A DNA stretch of 64,000 nucleotides from Carya illinoinensis (taxonomy: Eukaryota; Streptophyta; Magnoliopsida; Fagales; Juglandaceae): assembly GCF_018687715.1 (NCBI RefSeq), contig NC_056758.1, positions 39,837,467 to 39,901,466 on the forward strand, read 5' to 3'. The notes below the pieces were generated by a model. The model was given only the letters and a program-made list of their open reading frames with translations. It did no database searches and was not told the DNA's origin. The translations under genes were made by a program, and so were the position numbers. This document shows positions 46,733 to 64,000 of the stretch, piece by piece. Every line of letters begins with the position of its first letter. Position 1 is the stretch's first letter.

Positions 46733-48457
46733 TTGATCAGTCTGGTTTCGATCGGGTCACCAAGAAAAGAGATTGGTCGGCCATCCTTCTCTATCGACAT
46801 GAACGATCAGGCCCAAAGTGAATTCCACGATGAAGTTAATTCCACGATGAAATGGGCAACAATAGCTTCACTTGGTAAGCCGATAGAACTTCGTTTGAAT
46901 CCTAAATTAAAAACATGTATCGTTTCTGTTACTTGTTCCTTAATTTTCAACTATTTTTTTTAAAAACATGTTTCTGGTTCTTGTTTATTTACTTTTTATC
47001 AACAGTACTGATGTTCCTGCATGCTTCGAGTTTGTCGGGGAAAAAATTTACGTGCTATTGTCACTCTAGGAACGTTCTTATATATTGGTGCGAATAATCC
47101 TTACTGACAAACAAATTCGTCCTGATTTTTAAAATTTTCATGTTAATTAATCATTTTTTCCCCTCATTTTTCAGTTTCTGGTGTGGTGATGACCATTGCA
47201 ATTGTGGCCATAGTGTATGCCATTATTGATTGCTTGAGAAAGGCAGGAACTGCAATTCCTGGTTATACCAGGATAGCCACCGGAGACACCTATAAAGCAA
47301 CAGATCCACATCCATCATCCAATCATGACATTGAGAAAGCAGCAGCATCACCTCCTCTCCTCGTTGAGAATACGACGATAGAGAGATTCCTCAGCAACAT
47401 GGCAAGAGAGAAGCCCGTCAGGCTCTCACCTGAGCAACTTAAAGATTTCACTGAAAACTACTCCACCATCTTAGGTTCAGGCGGTTTTGGTGTAGTCTTC
47501 AAGGGGCGATTCCCAAATGGAGTGCAAGTGGCTGTCAAAGTACTTAATGGTGATTTGAATAAGCAAGTTGAAGAGCAGTTCATGGCGGAAGTTAGCACCA
47601 TGGGAAGAACTTACCATATCAACTTAGTCAGACTCTATGGCTTCTGCTTTGACCCCACCATTAGAGCACTCGTTTACGAGTACATGGAAAATGGTTCCCT
47701 CGACAAGTTCTTGTTCAGCAACTCCCAAGACATGGAATGGGAGAAACTTCATGAAATTGCAATCGGAACGGCAAAAGGAATTGCTTATTTGCATGAGGAA
47801 TGTCAACAAAGAATCACTCACTATGATATAAAACCAGGAAATGTGCTTCTTGACAATAGTTTGAATCCAAAAGTTGCAGATTTCGGGCTAGCAAAGCTTT
47901 GCAAAAGGGGAAGCAGTGACTTAATATTGACAAAAGGCAGAGGGACACCAGGATATGCTGCTCCAGAGCTTTGGAAGCCTTATCCTGTGAATCACAAATG
48001 TGATGTTTACAGCTTTGGTATACTGCTCCTTGAAATTATTGGGAGGAGGAGACATTTTGATGATAATGAAAGTGAGTCACGGCAATGGCTTCCAAGATGG
48101 ACATGGGACATGCTTGAGAATAATGAATTAGCAGTTATGATGGCGCTTTTCGGGATTGAAGAGAAGAACAGAGCGAAGGCAGAGAGGATGGCAATGGTGG
48201 CTCTATGGTGTGTTCAATATTCACCAGATGAGAGACCTCTCATGAGTACTGTGGTGAAGATGTTGGAGGGAAGCATTGATGTTGTCCCACCACCTTTTCC
48301 TTTTGAACACATGGTATCTCCTAGACCAACTATGAACTTACATAATGGAAGCCATGGGGATTCTGTTACTTCATCATCATCGTCAATGGAAAACACTCTT
48401 GAGAAATCCAAATCCAACCCTATACATAAAACCTTAGAGATTGAACTAGCTACTTAG
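46733..48457 (+). CDS. LRK10L-type (Lr10-like) receptor kinase, intact
   Basis: Two exons, 46733-46874 and 47175-48457 (GT-AG), encode 474 residues. An in-frame Met at 46799 would give 452 and resembles the exon-1 size of the paralogues. There is one membrane span (VVMTIAIVAIVYAIIDCL, about 51-68) but almost no ectodomain. The kinase domain begins near residue 140: loop GSGGFGVVFKG, Lys169 in AVKVL, catalytic Asp265 in HYDIKPGN (non-RD), Asp283 in DFGLAKL, GTPGYAAPELW. A Ser-rich tail ends LEIELAT. Non-RD LRK10L kinases are tied to defence and stress signalling at the plasma membrane; this role is inferred from family. It converges with the LRK(-) pseudogene downstream, and its unit A homologue is reduced to a relic. 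Confidence 0.88.
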
Positions 48458-48459
48458 AT

Positions 48460-48550
48460 CTGTAGATCCAGGATTGATGATTGTCTATCTATACATATAC
48501 AAGATCTGTAGGTCCGGGATTGATGATTGTCTATCTATACATATACAAAC
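48460..48550. repeat. Short tandem duplication in the LRK(+) 3' UTR
   Basis: ATCTGTAGATCCAGGATTGATG and the following CTATCTATACATATACAA occur twice in succession, about 50 bp apart. Unit A has a single copy at about 18800, so the duplication is specific to unit B. Confidence 0.85.
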
Positions 48551-49250
48551 ACTTTCTCCACTACTGTTTGCCTATATTGATATCAGCTGTAATTTTTCAA
48601 GTAGGTTCATCCACCACGAATTCAAATTTATTCCAATGCCATGGTTTATGTACAATGTTGACCAATATCAATAGATCATCCTGATTGCTCCCAGATTGGG
48701 GATGTGCCCTGACTAGTGTGGCCTTCTATCCTGTCTTATATGGTCAACTGTGTGTTCTATTCTATATAGGGCCAACAATATTTTCAATTTGTTGCCCTTC
48801 AAAAGATCAATGACAGTCCAAGAATATTGAAGATAATTTGTATCACATAATTTCAGAATCTACACATTCTACTGCAATTTTCGTTGATAATTGGGACTGG
48901 ACCACTGTACCAGTTGCAAAGCTAAGAAGAGCAAGAATACCACGACTTCAAGAAATTGGCAATCATATTATGCTCACTCTCACAGCCAACAAAAGCGAAC
49001 AAAATATCCAATGAATCGCATTTTAAGATGATTGTTTAAAGAGGGAGCAACTAAACTTCTAAGAAACAACAACAAAAAAATCCACCAAACTGGGGGCCGG
49101 GTGTGCCAAAGGAAATGTATTTTACTATTTCTTTCTACCATACAGATATAACATTGAAAAAAGTATTCCAGTAGCATCTTCTGCCTTAATGTATGAACAA
49201 ATGAAAAGGGATCCTTGAATCAGTTTCATAAGTGAAAAATAGAACACTGA

Positions 49251-49254
<4 letters not shown>

Positions 49255-49311
<57 letters not shown>
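49255..49311. repeat. (GA)n microsatellite
   Basis: About 28 GA units just downstream of the LRK(-) pseudogene stop. The unit A homologue (31009-31028) is much shorter. Confidence 0.95.
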
Positions 49312-49313
<2 letters not shown>

Positions 49314-49326
49314 CTGTTTAGCCCAC

Positions 49327-50694
49327 CTATTTAGAGGCAATTTCAATCTCATATTTCCTCATCAGGGGTGTGGCACTTATAAATGTAGATCTTGTAACCG
49401 TTTGAGTTGATAGTTCTGAATCAAGAGAGCTACCAGTCTGTAATGGATGGGAAGGTGCACTAGGGAAAGGTGCAACAGCCAACATGTGCTGGAATGGGTT
49501 CAAAGGTGTTGGGATTTCTACCGCTCCTTCCAGCATCCTCACTACCACACTCATCAAAGGTCTCGAATCTGGCCTATACTGAACACACCAGAGGGCTACC
49601 TTAACCATTCTCTCTGTTGTCTCTCTGTATTTCGCCTCTATTCCACACACTATGGTCAACTCTCCCAGTTCTCCTTGTTCAAACTTTTTCCAAACCCACC
49701 TTGGGAGCCATTCTTGGCTCTCTTCAAGACGCGTATAAAGGTTCCTTCTCCTACCTAATATTTCAAATAATAGCATCCCAAAGCTATAAATGTCACACTT
49801 GTGGGTAATTGGATATGGCATCCACATTTCTGGTGCAGCACAACCAGGAGTCCCCCTTCCTGCTGTCAACGTGACGTGAGTATTTTCCCTGTTACAGAGC
49901 TTGCCAATCCGAAATCAACTACTTTAGGAAGGAACTTTGCATCCAAGAGAATATTTCCTGGTTTTATATCATAATGGATTATTCGTTGTTGACATTCTTC
50001 ATGCAAGTAAGCAATCCCTCTGGCTGTGCCAACGGCAATCTCATGAAGAGTTTCAAATCCTAATTTCTTGTTTTTATGAAATAAGTACTTGTCAAGCGAA
50101 CCGTTTCCCATGTACTCATAAACAAGTGCTCTCAAGTGCTTCTCAAAACAGAAACCAAAAAGACGAACCAAGTGATGAACTCTTCCAATTGTACTCACTT
50201 CTGCCATGAATTGTTCATCTATCCTCTTATCAGAGTTCCCATATAGAAATTTCACTGCCACTAGGGTCCCATTACTAAATATCCCCTTATAAACCGATCC
50301 AAATTCTCCTAAACCCAGCAGATTAGCGAAGTTGTCTGTTGCAATCCTGAGCTGCTGAGAGGTAAATCTGATTGGCTTCTCTCTTTCCATATCATTGAGA
50401 AATTTATCCATGGTGAGCGTCATAAATCTTGTGTCTGAACTAACAATGCCGCTACCTGTTCGAGCTCTTTTATGGCAAACCACGACCAAAATAACAATCT
50501 TTACAATGATGACAACTGCAAAGTGTTTCAACTTAATAAGAACCACCGTACTGTTCAAAACTGTTTAGCAATGATAACTCGAATGAAACAACATAGCTAG
50601 AAAATAAAAGGAAGGTTTTTAGAATCTTACCCAAGCTCACAACAACAGCAGCTACCTCGGCAGCTGGTACCACTTGCTCACCTGTACTAGACAT
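49327..50694 (-). pseudogene. LRK10L-type receptor kinase, unit B copy, frameshifted in the kinase
   Basis: Exon 1 is 50694-50631 (MSSTGEQVVPAAEVAAVVVS) and exon 2 starts at 50560. Here the membrane span (FAVVIIVKIVILVVV) is in frame with the kinase N-lobe, unlike the unit A copy. A one-base deletion near 49901 (GAGCTTGCCAATCC against GAGCTTGGCCAATCC) turns DFGLAKL into DFGLASSV and a quick stop. The frame resumes at 49869 with GTPGCAAPEMW. A two-codon deletion (HHLVRLFG against HHLNLVRLFG) and a glycine-loop change (GLGEFGSVYKG) also occur. Loss of the activation segment makes a working kinase unlikely. Confidence 0.85.
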
Positions 50695-50699
50695 TAATA

Positions 50700-53600
50700 T
50701 GGAAGTGGAATGCAGACTCTTAAAGCCCTACTGTAAACTCTGGCACGCAAAGAGTTAAATTTGATGAGGGAAATTTTTGAATAGCTAATATATATGTACA
50801 ACATGAAGTTGATTTCCATTGAACTTTGAAACGCAGAGCACCTGTGGGATATCCCGTATCGACCAATGTTTCCTTGTGCAATTTATGCCTTTTCAATTGT
50901 ATATTATAAGTATACTTGAAACCGTGTGGGGTCCGCTAACCGGTGATAATTGAAAAGCCGGCCATTAATATTAATATGTAAGTTAGAAGATTATGACATT
51001 TTATAGGTGATCATACATGTCAAGGATAATCCAACCATGTATCCATTGATGCCCTTTCTCCTAGTACCGTCGTTGAAACGCACCACCATTGCCTCTATTT
51101 TCATGACCATTCTACATAACGACAAGAAGAAGCAAACATAATCCGTCTTCTGTCAGGCAAAGCAAGCGGGAAGACCCATAAAAATATAAAATGAAAATGA
51201 AAGCGACTAATAATTCTGAAGGCATATATGGGATATCCTCTAAAGTAGTTATAAATAAGTCAAATGAGTTTCGAATTTACATGGAAATTGAATTCAAAAG
51301 ACAAGAAGCACTAAACAGCAGAAACATTGCCACAGAACCCTCGCCTAATCCTAAGGTCCCATTGGGTTTTTTGGATGTCTTATCTCGTTTCATTTCGACA
51401 TTTAAATATTATACAAATATAAACAATTTTTAATATTAAATTATTTCTTTAATCATTATAACTTTTTCAAAATTTCAAACAAAATATATAAAACAATTTA
51501 ACTTTTTAAGATTTAAAAAAAATTAATATTAAAAAATTATTCGATTTTATAATATTTTTATTCAACGCTTTTTTTCACATTTTCAAAAGGTATATAAAAT
51601 ATCTTAACTTAAATAATTTTACTATTATTTATAAATTATCTTATTACTATTCATAAATATATTATCTTATCTGATAGGAAAATATAAATAATGGCTACAA
51701 ATTAAACCTTTCTCGGGCTATACTACTTTTAGCTTCAGACAACAAGATTTTGTAGAAAAATAGTTTTTTCACAAAAAATCTTTTGCCATAATTTTGCCCA
51801 GGGAAAAAGGCTGTATTTCTTGTAGTCAAGGCATCAACACCTCCGGTCATAGTTGGCTTTTACTTGCCATGTTCTTGCGCTTTTTTCTAAGATTCCTCGT
51901 GCAATCGAAATAAAACGATGTTGTACTGTTTATCTCGGTTACAGAGATCTTCGTGCATAAAGCTAAAGCCAACCGCAATGTTTTAGTATATGTTTGGATT
52001 AGGGTAAAAAATATAATTTATAATTTTAAGATTTATAACTTATAATTTAAATAATAAATTTTATTATTAAAAAATTATTTATTATTTAGTAATTATATAT
52101 TTAAAACACTTTTAAATATATTACGTTTATTTAGAAACAAATTTAAAAAGTACTTTTTAAATTTGAAATAACGATTATTTAAATTTTTAAAAATTATGTT
52201 TATATTATTAAAAGTTTGAAAGTTGTAATTATCTTAAAGTTATATGGATATTTTTGTCTATAGATAGTCTTTTTAAAATTTAAATTACGTTCTGTATTAT
52301 ACGGAAAAATACGTTTAAAAAAAGACATCTACTTTTTAGTTTATTTAAAATTAAAAGTATTTTAATATTTAACTCCATTAAAAATCTTTTAAAAATATTT
52401 AAACATTCTTTAAAACTCTTACCGCAACCTCAAACATGCCCTTAATGATGCCTCCCAGCGTAGTCGACCGATCACGTAATGTTAACTCCCGAACAATTGG
52501 CCGTAGCAACTCTATGTGCAGTACCCTAAAAAAACTGATTGAATAAGCGGGATTTCTCTATTGCCTTCTATTCTGCCAAAAGGACGATCCTTTCTCGTCT
52601 GAGCTTTCTGCATTCTGCAACTTCTGCCATCACAATAAGCCACGGCCATAAATTCTTACATAAACTGCTGTAGGTTTCAAGAAGCAAACGATGTGCAAAC
52701 CCGTTGGTCACGATCTTGAAAGAAGAAAATGCGAATGGTTTCTCAATCACGACCATTTATATCCGGACCAAACAAGTTAACCAACTAGACAACTCGAACA
52801 CTATTTTTTTCAAAATTTTCAGATTAAGAGAGTTTTTCTGGTTCTGGACAGCCCAACTAGATTCGCCGAACCAGCTAAATAACAACATGGATACACGCTC
52901 CGAAGCATCTCCCACAATCAGAAGTTAAAAACGAATGCTTCAATGTCCAAATTGGTTACACAAAATAAAAAATCTCATCTAATCTCATCCTATCTCAATT
53001 TATCATTACAACTTTTTTAAATTCTCATACAAAATATAATAAATAATTTAACTTTTTCAAATTCTAATATAAAATTAATATTAAAAAATTATATTATAAT
53101 AATATTTTTTTTATTATTATTTAAAATATTTCATCTCATCTATTTAACCAAATGGCGCACTAGATAAAATTATAAAAATACACGTTCGATTACCAAAACT
53201 GCAATTTACAGAACCCAAGAACTTGACCAAACTAAATGAGATGGTATCACATCGGTGTCCATGAACCAAAAAAGTTATCTCGTACAAAAGGAAAAAAACA
53301 ACCAACATGACAGTACAGCTGCTTCTCTAGGTTACCAAGTTCAGTTAACTGCTTCTCTAGGGGAGAATCGCATTACCCAGATCCCAGACGTTGCTTAAAG
53401 GAACCTTTACAAATTTGCTGCACTTCTGCCATTCAATACATAGGTATATAGCTATAGTATATCCAAACGGAGAACTCTGCAGAGACTGCCATTTTCAAAC
53501 ATTCTGCATCCCAACAACATTTTCAAGTTCAAAAACTTCCAATAAACATTTCAGGTAAAATAAAAGGAAAAATCAAACATTAAGTTACCAGCCAACAAGC
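50700..53600. other. Intergenic with several AT-rich MITE-like repeats
   Basis: No supported gene. Three AT-rich segments have end wording of the dispersed repeats: 51358-51680 (opens CCCATTGGGTTTTTTGGATG), 51985-52440 (opens TGTTTGGATTAGGG, closes CCTCAAACATGCCC) and 52955-53162 (opens AATTGGTTACACAAAATAAA, closes TTTAACCAAATGGCG, roughly inverted). This 3-kb region has no counterpart in unit A, where the matching junction falls at about 32.97 kb. Confidence 0.5.
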
Positions 53601-53603
53601 ATG

Positions 53604-54806
53604 TTACACACTCTGTACTTTGCTTGATATATCTTTTGCCCTTGCATCTCCTTTTTCCTGCAGTCATTGAATTTCAAGCATTTTAGACTGCGATGGAATC
53701 ACATGCATTTTAGACTGCGACGGAATCACAAGGTTAATGAAAACAATCGTGGTATTTAGGTTAGAACTTGTTCATGATGACACAGGAAAAAATATGTGAT
53801 TTCTATTGAAGAAATTGGTTGTTTTATCTATCTGATACAGGCGTAGTTGCTTTAAAACACTTTGAGATTAGAGTTTATTCACCATTAACACCTAACAAAG
53901 ATCAGACAATAATTACGTTTTGGGAAAGCATTCAAATAGATGATTTCTAATCCTTTAATCAACAGTCAATTCAAAATGCTTACCAATCCCTTGCTCTCGT
54001 GATAATCGTCTAGCGCCCATTGATACTTTGACTGATTCAACCCAAACCAGCGCGCCAAACGATCATCTAAACTCGAATGCGCTGTATAGTTCCCCAAGAA
54101 AATCGATTAAAATTTGTTCAGTTATCAAGAAATGCAAATAAAGACATTAAGCAAAAACAGTGACTCGCAAATTTTCATTCCGAAGGGCCTCTGGAAACTA
54201 AAATCCGAGCGTAACATAGCAATTCCGCTTAGAACACTCTGCCAACTTGAGCATTCGTTTATAATGCTAGCAAATAATAACAGCAGTTAACCCAGCACCT
54301 CCATTCTCTCAGCAACCAAACAGTTACTTCCCAAATTCCACAAAAATCATTCGTTTGCATAGCAAAAAAATATGGAAAGCAAAAAAGAAACCAAGCCCAA
54401 ACTGCCGCTCATAAGTTGAAAAATTGTAATCCTCACTGACGTATCAGCATACACGTACATTCTAGCAGGTTTTTCTTTTTATTTCTCCCAAACTCAAAAC
54501 TTGATTTTCTTTTCTTTTCCTTTCATCAAAAACCAAACAAACTCTCAAAATCCACATACCATTCTGAACCTTCGTGACAGCATTCTTAAAGAAGCCCACA
54601 ACAGGTCCACTGGAGTCAATGGACTTAGCAGATTTATGGAACTGAAGCGGCGGAGGCTGAACCGGTGGCGGAGTGACGATCTTGTTGGGCGAAGCGAAGA
54701 CCGGCGGCTGAGAAGGCTTTGGGGTCGAAGGTGGGGTCATGAACACAGTGTAAGGCCCGATTTTTCCGATCGCAGGCGGGGGAGGGGGGTCTCGGTTGAT
54801 AGCCAT
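53604..54806 (-). CDS. Small conserved plant protein, proline-rich N-terminus, unknown function
   Basis: Three exons join in frame to 132 residues: 54806-54560, 54081-53984, 53657-53604 (all GT-AG). Residues 1-55 are Pro-rich (MAINRDPPPPPAIGKIGPYT, MTPPSTPKPSQPP). Residues about 68-115 form a conserved-looking core (GFFKNAVTKVQN, AHSSLDDRLARWFGLNQSKY, QWALDDYHESKGL). The tail is basic-polar (EKGDARAKDISSKVQSV). There is no signal peptide or membrane span. I believe this pattern is found in small uncharacterised proteins across flowering plants, but cannot name the family. Its exon 2 and introns were duplicated to about 33.0-33.5 kb, where they are dead. Confidence 0.75.
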
Positions 54807-54937
54807 TGATGGAAATCAAAAGAAGTTGGGAGAAAGTGGTGGGAAAGTATGGTATCAGGTGTGAAGAGTGAAGTAGAAGAGCGTGAAGGGAGCGACTTTC
54901 GGCAAAGAGTAAAGATAGCGAGGCAGAGAGCACGCAA

Positions 54938-56309
54938 CCCGAAGAGAGTGACTTTTTATTGGTAGGAGTCGGAAAGTGATTTTCGCAGATAAATGAGGAT
55001 AGAGATGGGAGAATGTACTATCTTTTGTTGTGTTGTGTTACGAAGACATTACACTCATTACAGTCAGGCTTGAGAACACCGAAACATGTTCTGTCACTTC
55101 CGTTTTTTTTTGCGTCCACCCTACTGTCTTCTGACTATTTAACTTTTTAGTGCAATTAGATTTAGGAAACTTTAGGAATAAAGTAATTCATTAAAATAAA
55201 TTCTGTTAAATATTTTTAATTTTTTTTCTTAAAATAAATATAAAATATCATATATAATTATATCTATTTATAAATTTATTTTTATGAAATCACTTTAACT
55301 ATATTTTAAATTTTAACATATTGTATTAAACTTACTGAGATAATAAATATTTATATAATTTAAATATATAATCGTTCAACACTTACTAATGGTATATGTA
55401 AACGGACCTCGCCTTGGATAAGTTCCTTATCAATAAATATGGTCTTGGCTTATTAAAAGGAAATAGGTATGGTCATGCTACGTAACACCGCCACCCGCCC
55501 ACAATAATAACAACTTGTTACTGATCGTACAGCACGAGTCTATGTTGTTTAAAAAAACCAAAAAAGAAAGATGTTACTGTTATCTATTCATCTCATTTAT
55601 CTTGTTGCTACTACGTAATCATTCTCTTGGTGTAGTCTATTAATGGTGATAAGAGTCAGTTTGATTGCTCCAAGAAAGAGCTAAATTAAAATCTTGAAGC
55701 CTAAATGTAAGTAATTTATTATCTGGTAAGGGAGATTAAAATACCCGGATAAAAAAAATAAAAATAAAAATAAAAAAGAAAAGATGAAGGGATATATGCT
55801 GAACATGGCTTCCATTATTACATTTAAAAAAAAAAAAAAAACAAAGGCTGCAGCAGTAGCCATACTATAAACATGCACCTCTTTCAATTTTTGGTTCAAT
55901 TTACAAAACTTAAAGGCAACCCATGGGCAGAGCAAGTAAGAAACTAAGCCTAAATACATAAACCTACCTGTTTGTCAAATACTTACTATCAGTGAAGAAT
56001 AATCCATTGTACGTACTGAAAGGCAAGTCTCACACAAACCTCACAAAAACAGACACGTCCCAAGTCACTGTTTGAAAGTCGATTCAAATTTTTTATATCG
56101 AGCCAGAACAGCTCCCATACAAGATAATGCGTTACGAGCAACCACCTGACCTCATAGAGGTCCCCGACTTGAATATCATTTGTGAAGAGATATTAGTAAC
56201 AGAAACAACATTCTCCAGACACTAATTCCTGGGAATTATCTCGCAGCTGGCAGTTGAAGCTCCTACTCACCCCTTTGTGACAGCTTTTCATATTCTCTTA
56301 TCCCCAGAA
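54938..56309. other. Intergenic, with ZTL 3' UTR on the right
   Basis: Left part: the promoter side of the small gene. 55160-55420 is AT-rich. About 56040-56309 is presumably the ZTL 3' UTR. A-runs lie at 55740-55780 and 55828-55842. No gene seen. Confidence 0.45.
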
Positions 56310-62106
<5,797 letters not shown>

Positions 62107-62159
62107 TCAGACGAACTCTCTCACAGTCCGTTGGGTGTGTATCATGGGTAACGGAGCAG

Positions 62160-64000
62160 AGGAGAAATGAATGGTGGGCAGCGTTTGGTTGTGCGATTTG
62201 GCTAAGAAAGAAAGGTCTGTGTTGTTGTACAGTGTGACAGAGAAGAAGTTGAGGGTTCGGGTTTGGCAGTGTTTTTTAGCGTACCGCCTTGATTACAATG
62301 TTGGAAAAAATCTGGGAGACTCCGAGTTGGGTTCGGCATTGGCTTGGCTTCGGATTTTGGCTTTGGGTCGTGGGTTGGGATTTGGGTTGCGTACGGGTTT
62401 TTCTCTCTTTTAAAGATGAGTTTTGATATCTATAAATAAAATTGTATATTAATTTATATATTAATAATGATTCTTACATATTTAAAATTTAAATTAATAT
62501 TATTTTTAATAAAATTTATTTTTTAAATAATTATATTAAATTAATATACATATTAACATCTAATTATATTTCAATTAAATTTTTCTTTGACGTTGTGGGA
62601 GAATGGGGACTCTTCACTTCGCTATCACGCGATCCGGTGCTGGGTGCGTCTTGGAGTAAGCTCAACTCGCTACCGCCTTATTGCTCTGCCTCTTCGTTAG
62701 CTTTGTCCCGTGTCTTCATGTGTTAGGCGCAGGATCTAATTTGTCTCGTAATTAAAATGAAGATGTTATTTAATTTAGCATTTACTCTTTTAATTTTTAC
62801 CCTATTCACAATCTTTAAATTTATTTTTTTTAAATGACGACATTTTATAATAAGAATTTTTTTTTTTTTTAAGATTTTGTTATTTTTAATCACACCTATA
62901 ATGTAACAGATTTACACGGTTTCATATACCAAATTTGAATCCCTAAACTTTTTATCCCAATACTAAGCTATAGAGAATGAAATAAATATATATATATATA
63001 TATATATAATTAGCTCTACAATATTTATAAATGTTGTAAAGTGCTGTTTTAGTGATTTATATGCTTGTCTCCGTCTTTGTGCTTAAACATTATTTTTATT
63101 GCTTAAATATATAGTCATTTAAAATATATTGTATTAATATTTACAATTTATTACGAATAACAACAATTTTATGGCCCCATTGGAAACCCTAGTCGCCTCC
63201 TCTCTTCCCCCTCCATCCTCTCTCTCAAAAAACCAAATTATCTAGATCCGATTTTCCTCCATTGCCTTCCCTCATTTCTCTATTCACCTATATTGTCTAT
63301 CAAATTCTAGTTTGTTTGGTTTTATTTTTGACAACTCTTGAAAGACATGTGCGTCACAATTAGATTCACAAGTCTAAAACTATTCGGAGAAAAGTAGTGA
63401 TTTTACAAAAATCATCGTGCTTGGTTCTCACGTGCCGCCCATATTTGCATAGCCCACATGCGCCACCATTTTCGACAGCTCTTATCAACACACATGTCAG
63501 ATCACAGGACTTGTCACCATTAGACCTTTTAGATATATTTTTGTAGTTGAAAATAGACAAGTGTGTTGCCTTCCTAGACCGTCACAAATTTCAAAGTCTA
63601 ACAAAGTTGGTACAAACTGTAATCCGTCTTTTTTCACATGTATCTTATTACTTTTATTTTCGGTTTCATTATTGTTAATTAAAAAAAAAAATTGTTCGTC
63701 TCTTAATCTTTTGTTTATAGAAGTTGAATTTTCTCTTTTTTATGAATTGTGAGATTAAGTCTCTATTTAGGTAGAGAGTGTTGTCTCTTGAATATTTATC
63801 TGTAGAGAGTATTAACAATGGTGAAGATCAAACCTGTCACAACAGAAAATAGTTTTCGTGGAGCTCCAAATGTATTATTTTGGTTTATGATATTATATTT
63901 GATAGGGAGACATCCCATAATGTATGTAGTTATGAATGTAAATTTTTTTGATAAATGAATTATGATAGTTTCCTTTAAAAAAATAATACTTTTATTTTTA
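62160..64000. other. ZTL promoter side and intergenic, nothing recognised
   Basis: Up to about 62580 is the likely ZTL 5' flank. 62420-62580 and 62740-63170 are very AT-rich, with an (AT)n run at 62988-63008. The CT-rich stretch 63190-63240 looks leader-like but no coding exon follows. Frames at 62171, 63366 and 63561 show no known motif. Confidence 0.4.

Larger units (their letters stand above)
34556..54450. repeat. Segmental duplication unit B
   Basis: The second copy of the block described for unit A, in the same orientation and order. Its left breakpoint falls in SCPL intron 3 (34556 corresponds to 14400) and its right breakpoint in intron 1 of the small conserved gene (about 54450 corresponds to about 33513). 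It contains the intact LRK(+) gene and the intact small gene. Confidence 0.85.

Noticed and set aside
62171..62413. 80-codon frame upstream of ZTL
   Set aside because: Lies in the ZTL promoter side, Trp/Gly/Leu-rich with no family resemblance.

Overview
This is plant nuclear DNA: AT-rich intergenic sequence, multi-exon genes with GT-AG introns, GA/CT microsatellites, and plant-type LTR retrotransposons primed by initiator-Met tRNA. The gene families suggest a woody eudicot. Walnut or pecan relatives (Juglandaceae) are my guess from sequence flavour; nothing in the window proves it.

Intact or near-intact genes, left to right: an SNRNP27-like spliceosomal protein (2575-3168, -); a receptor-like cytosolic kinase of the RBK type in seven exons (7512-9953, +); a serine carboxypeptidase-like (SCPL) protein in 14 exons (11706-15982, -); LRK10L-type receptor kinases (31044-32427, -, and 46733-48457, +) and a frameshifted relative (49327-50694, -); a small conserved plant protein in three exons (53604-54806, -); and the blue-light F-box/kelch clock protein ZEITLUPE (56310-62022, -). 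I assembled the exon structures by hand; lengths and phases close exactly for the RBK-like kinase (384 aa), SCPL (487 aa), the small protein (132 aa) and ZTL (611 aa).

The middle 40 kb is a tandem segmental duplication later filled with transposons. Unit A runs about 14.4-33.5 kb and unit B about 34.56-54.45 kb. The ancestral order was SCPL(-), LRK(+), LRK(-), small gene(-). The breakpoints cut SCPL in intron 3 and the small gene in intron 1, so the second SCPL (34.65-36.16 kb) and the left copy of the small gene (about 33.0 kb) are truncated pseudogenes. Unit A also lost the kinase body of its LRK(+).

Transposons nest inside these units. In unit A a hAT-like element (19005-29881) was entered by a very young Ty3/gypsy element (19943-29642) with apparently identical 3670-bp LTRs. 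In unit B a solo copia LTR (36283-44465) was entered by a defective copia element (36414-44067), whose own LTR was entered by a solo LTR of the same gypsy family (36481-39940). Each insertion can be dated relative to the others by target-site duplications or by the empty site in the other unit. Small Mutator-like MITEs (4605, 30024, 44649) have 9-bp target duplications.

The most unusual object is the gypsy element. It keeps only the first 24 codons of gag and a few codons of the pol terminus. In place of the rest it carries an antisense, promoter-like, intronless 142-codon ORF (24340-24768) of unknown function.
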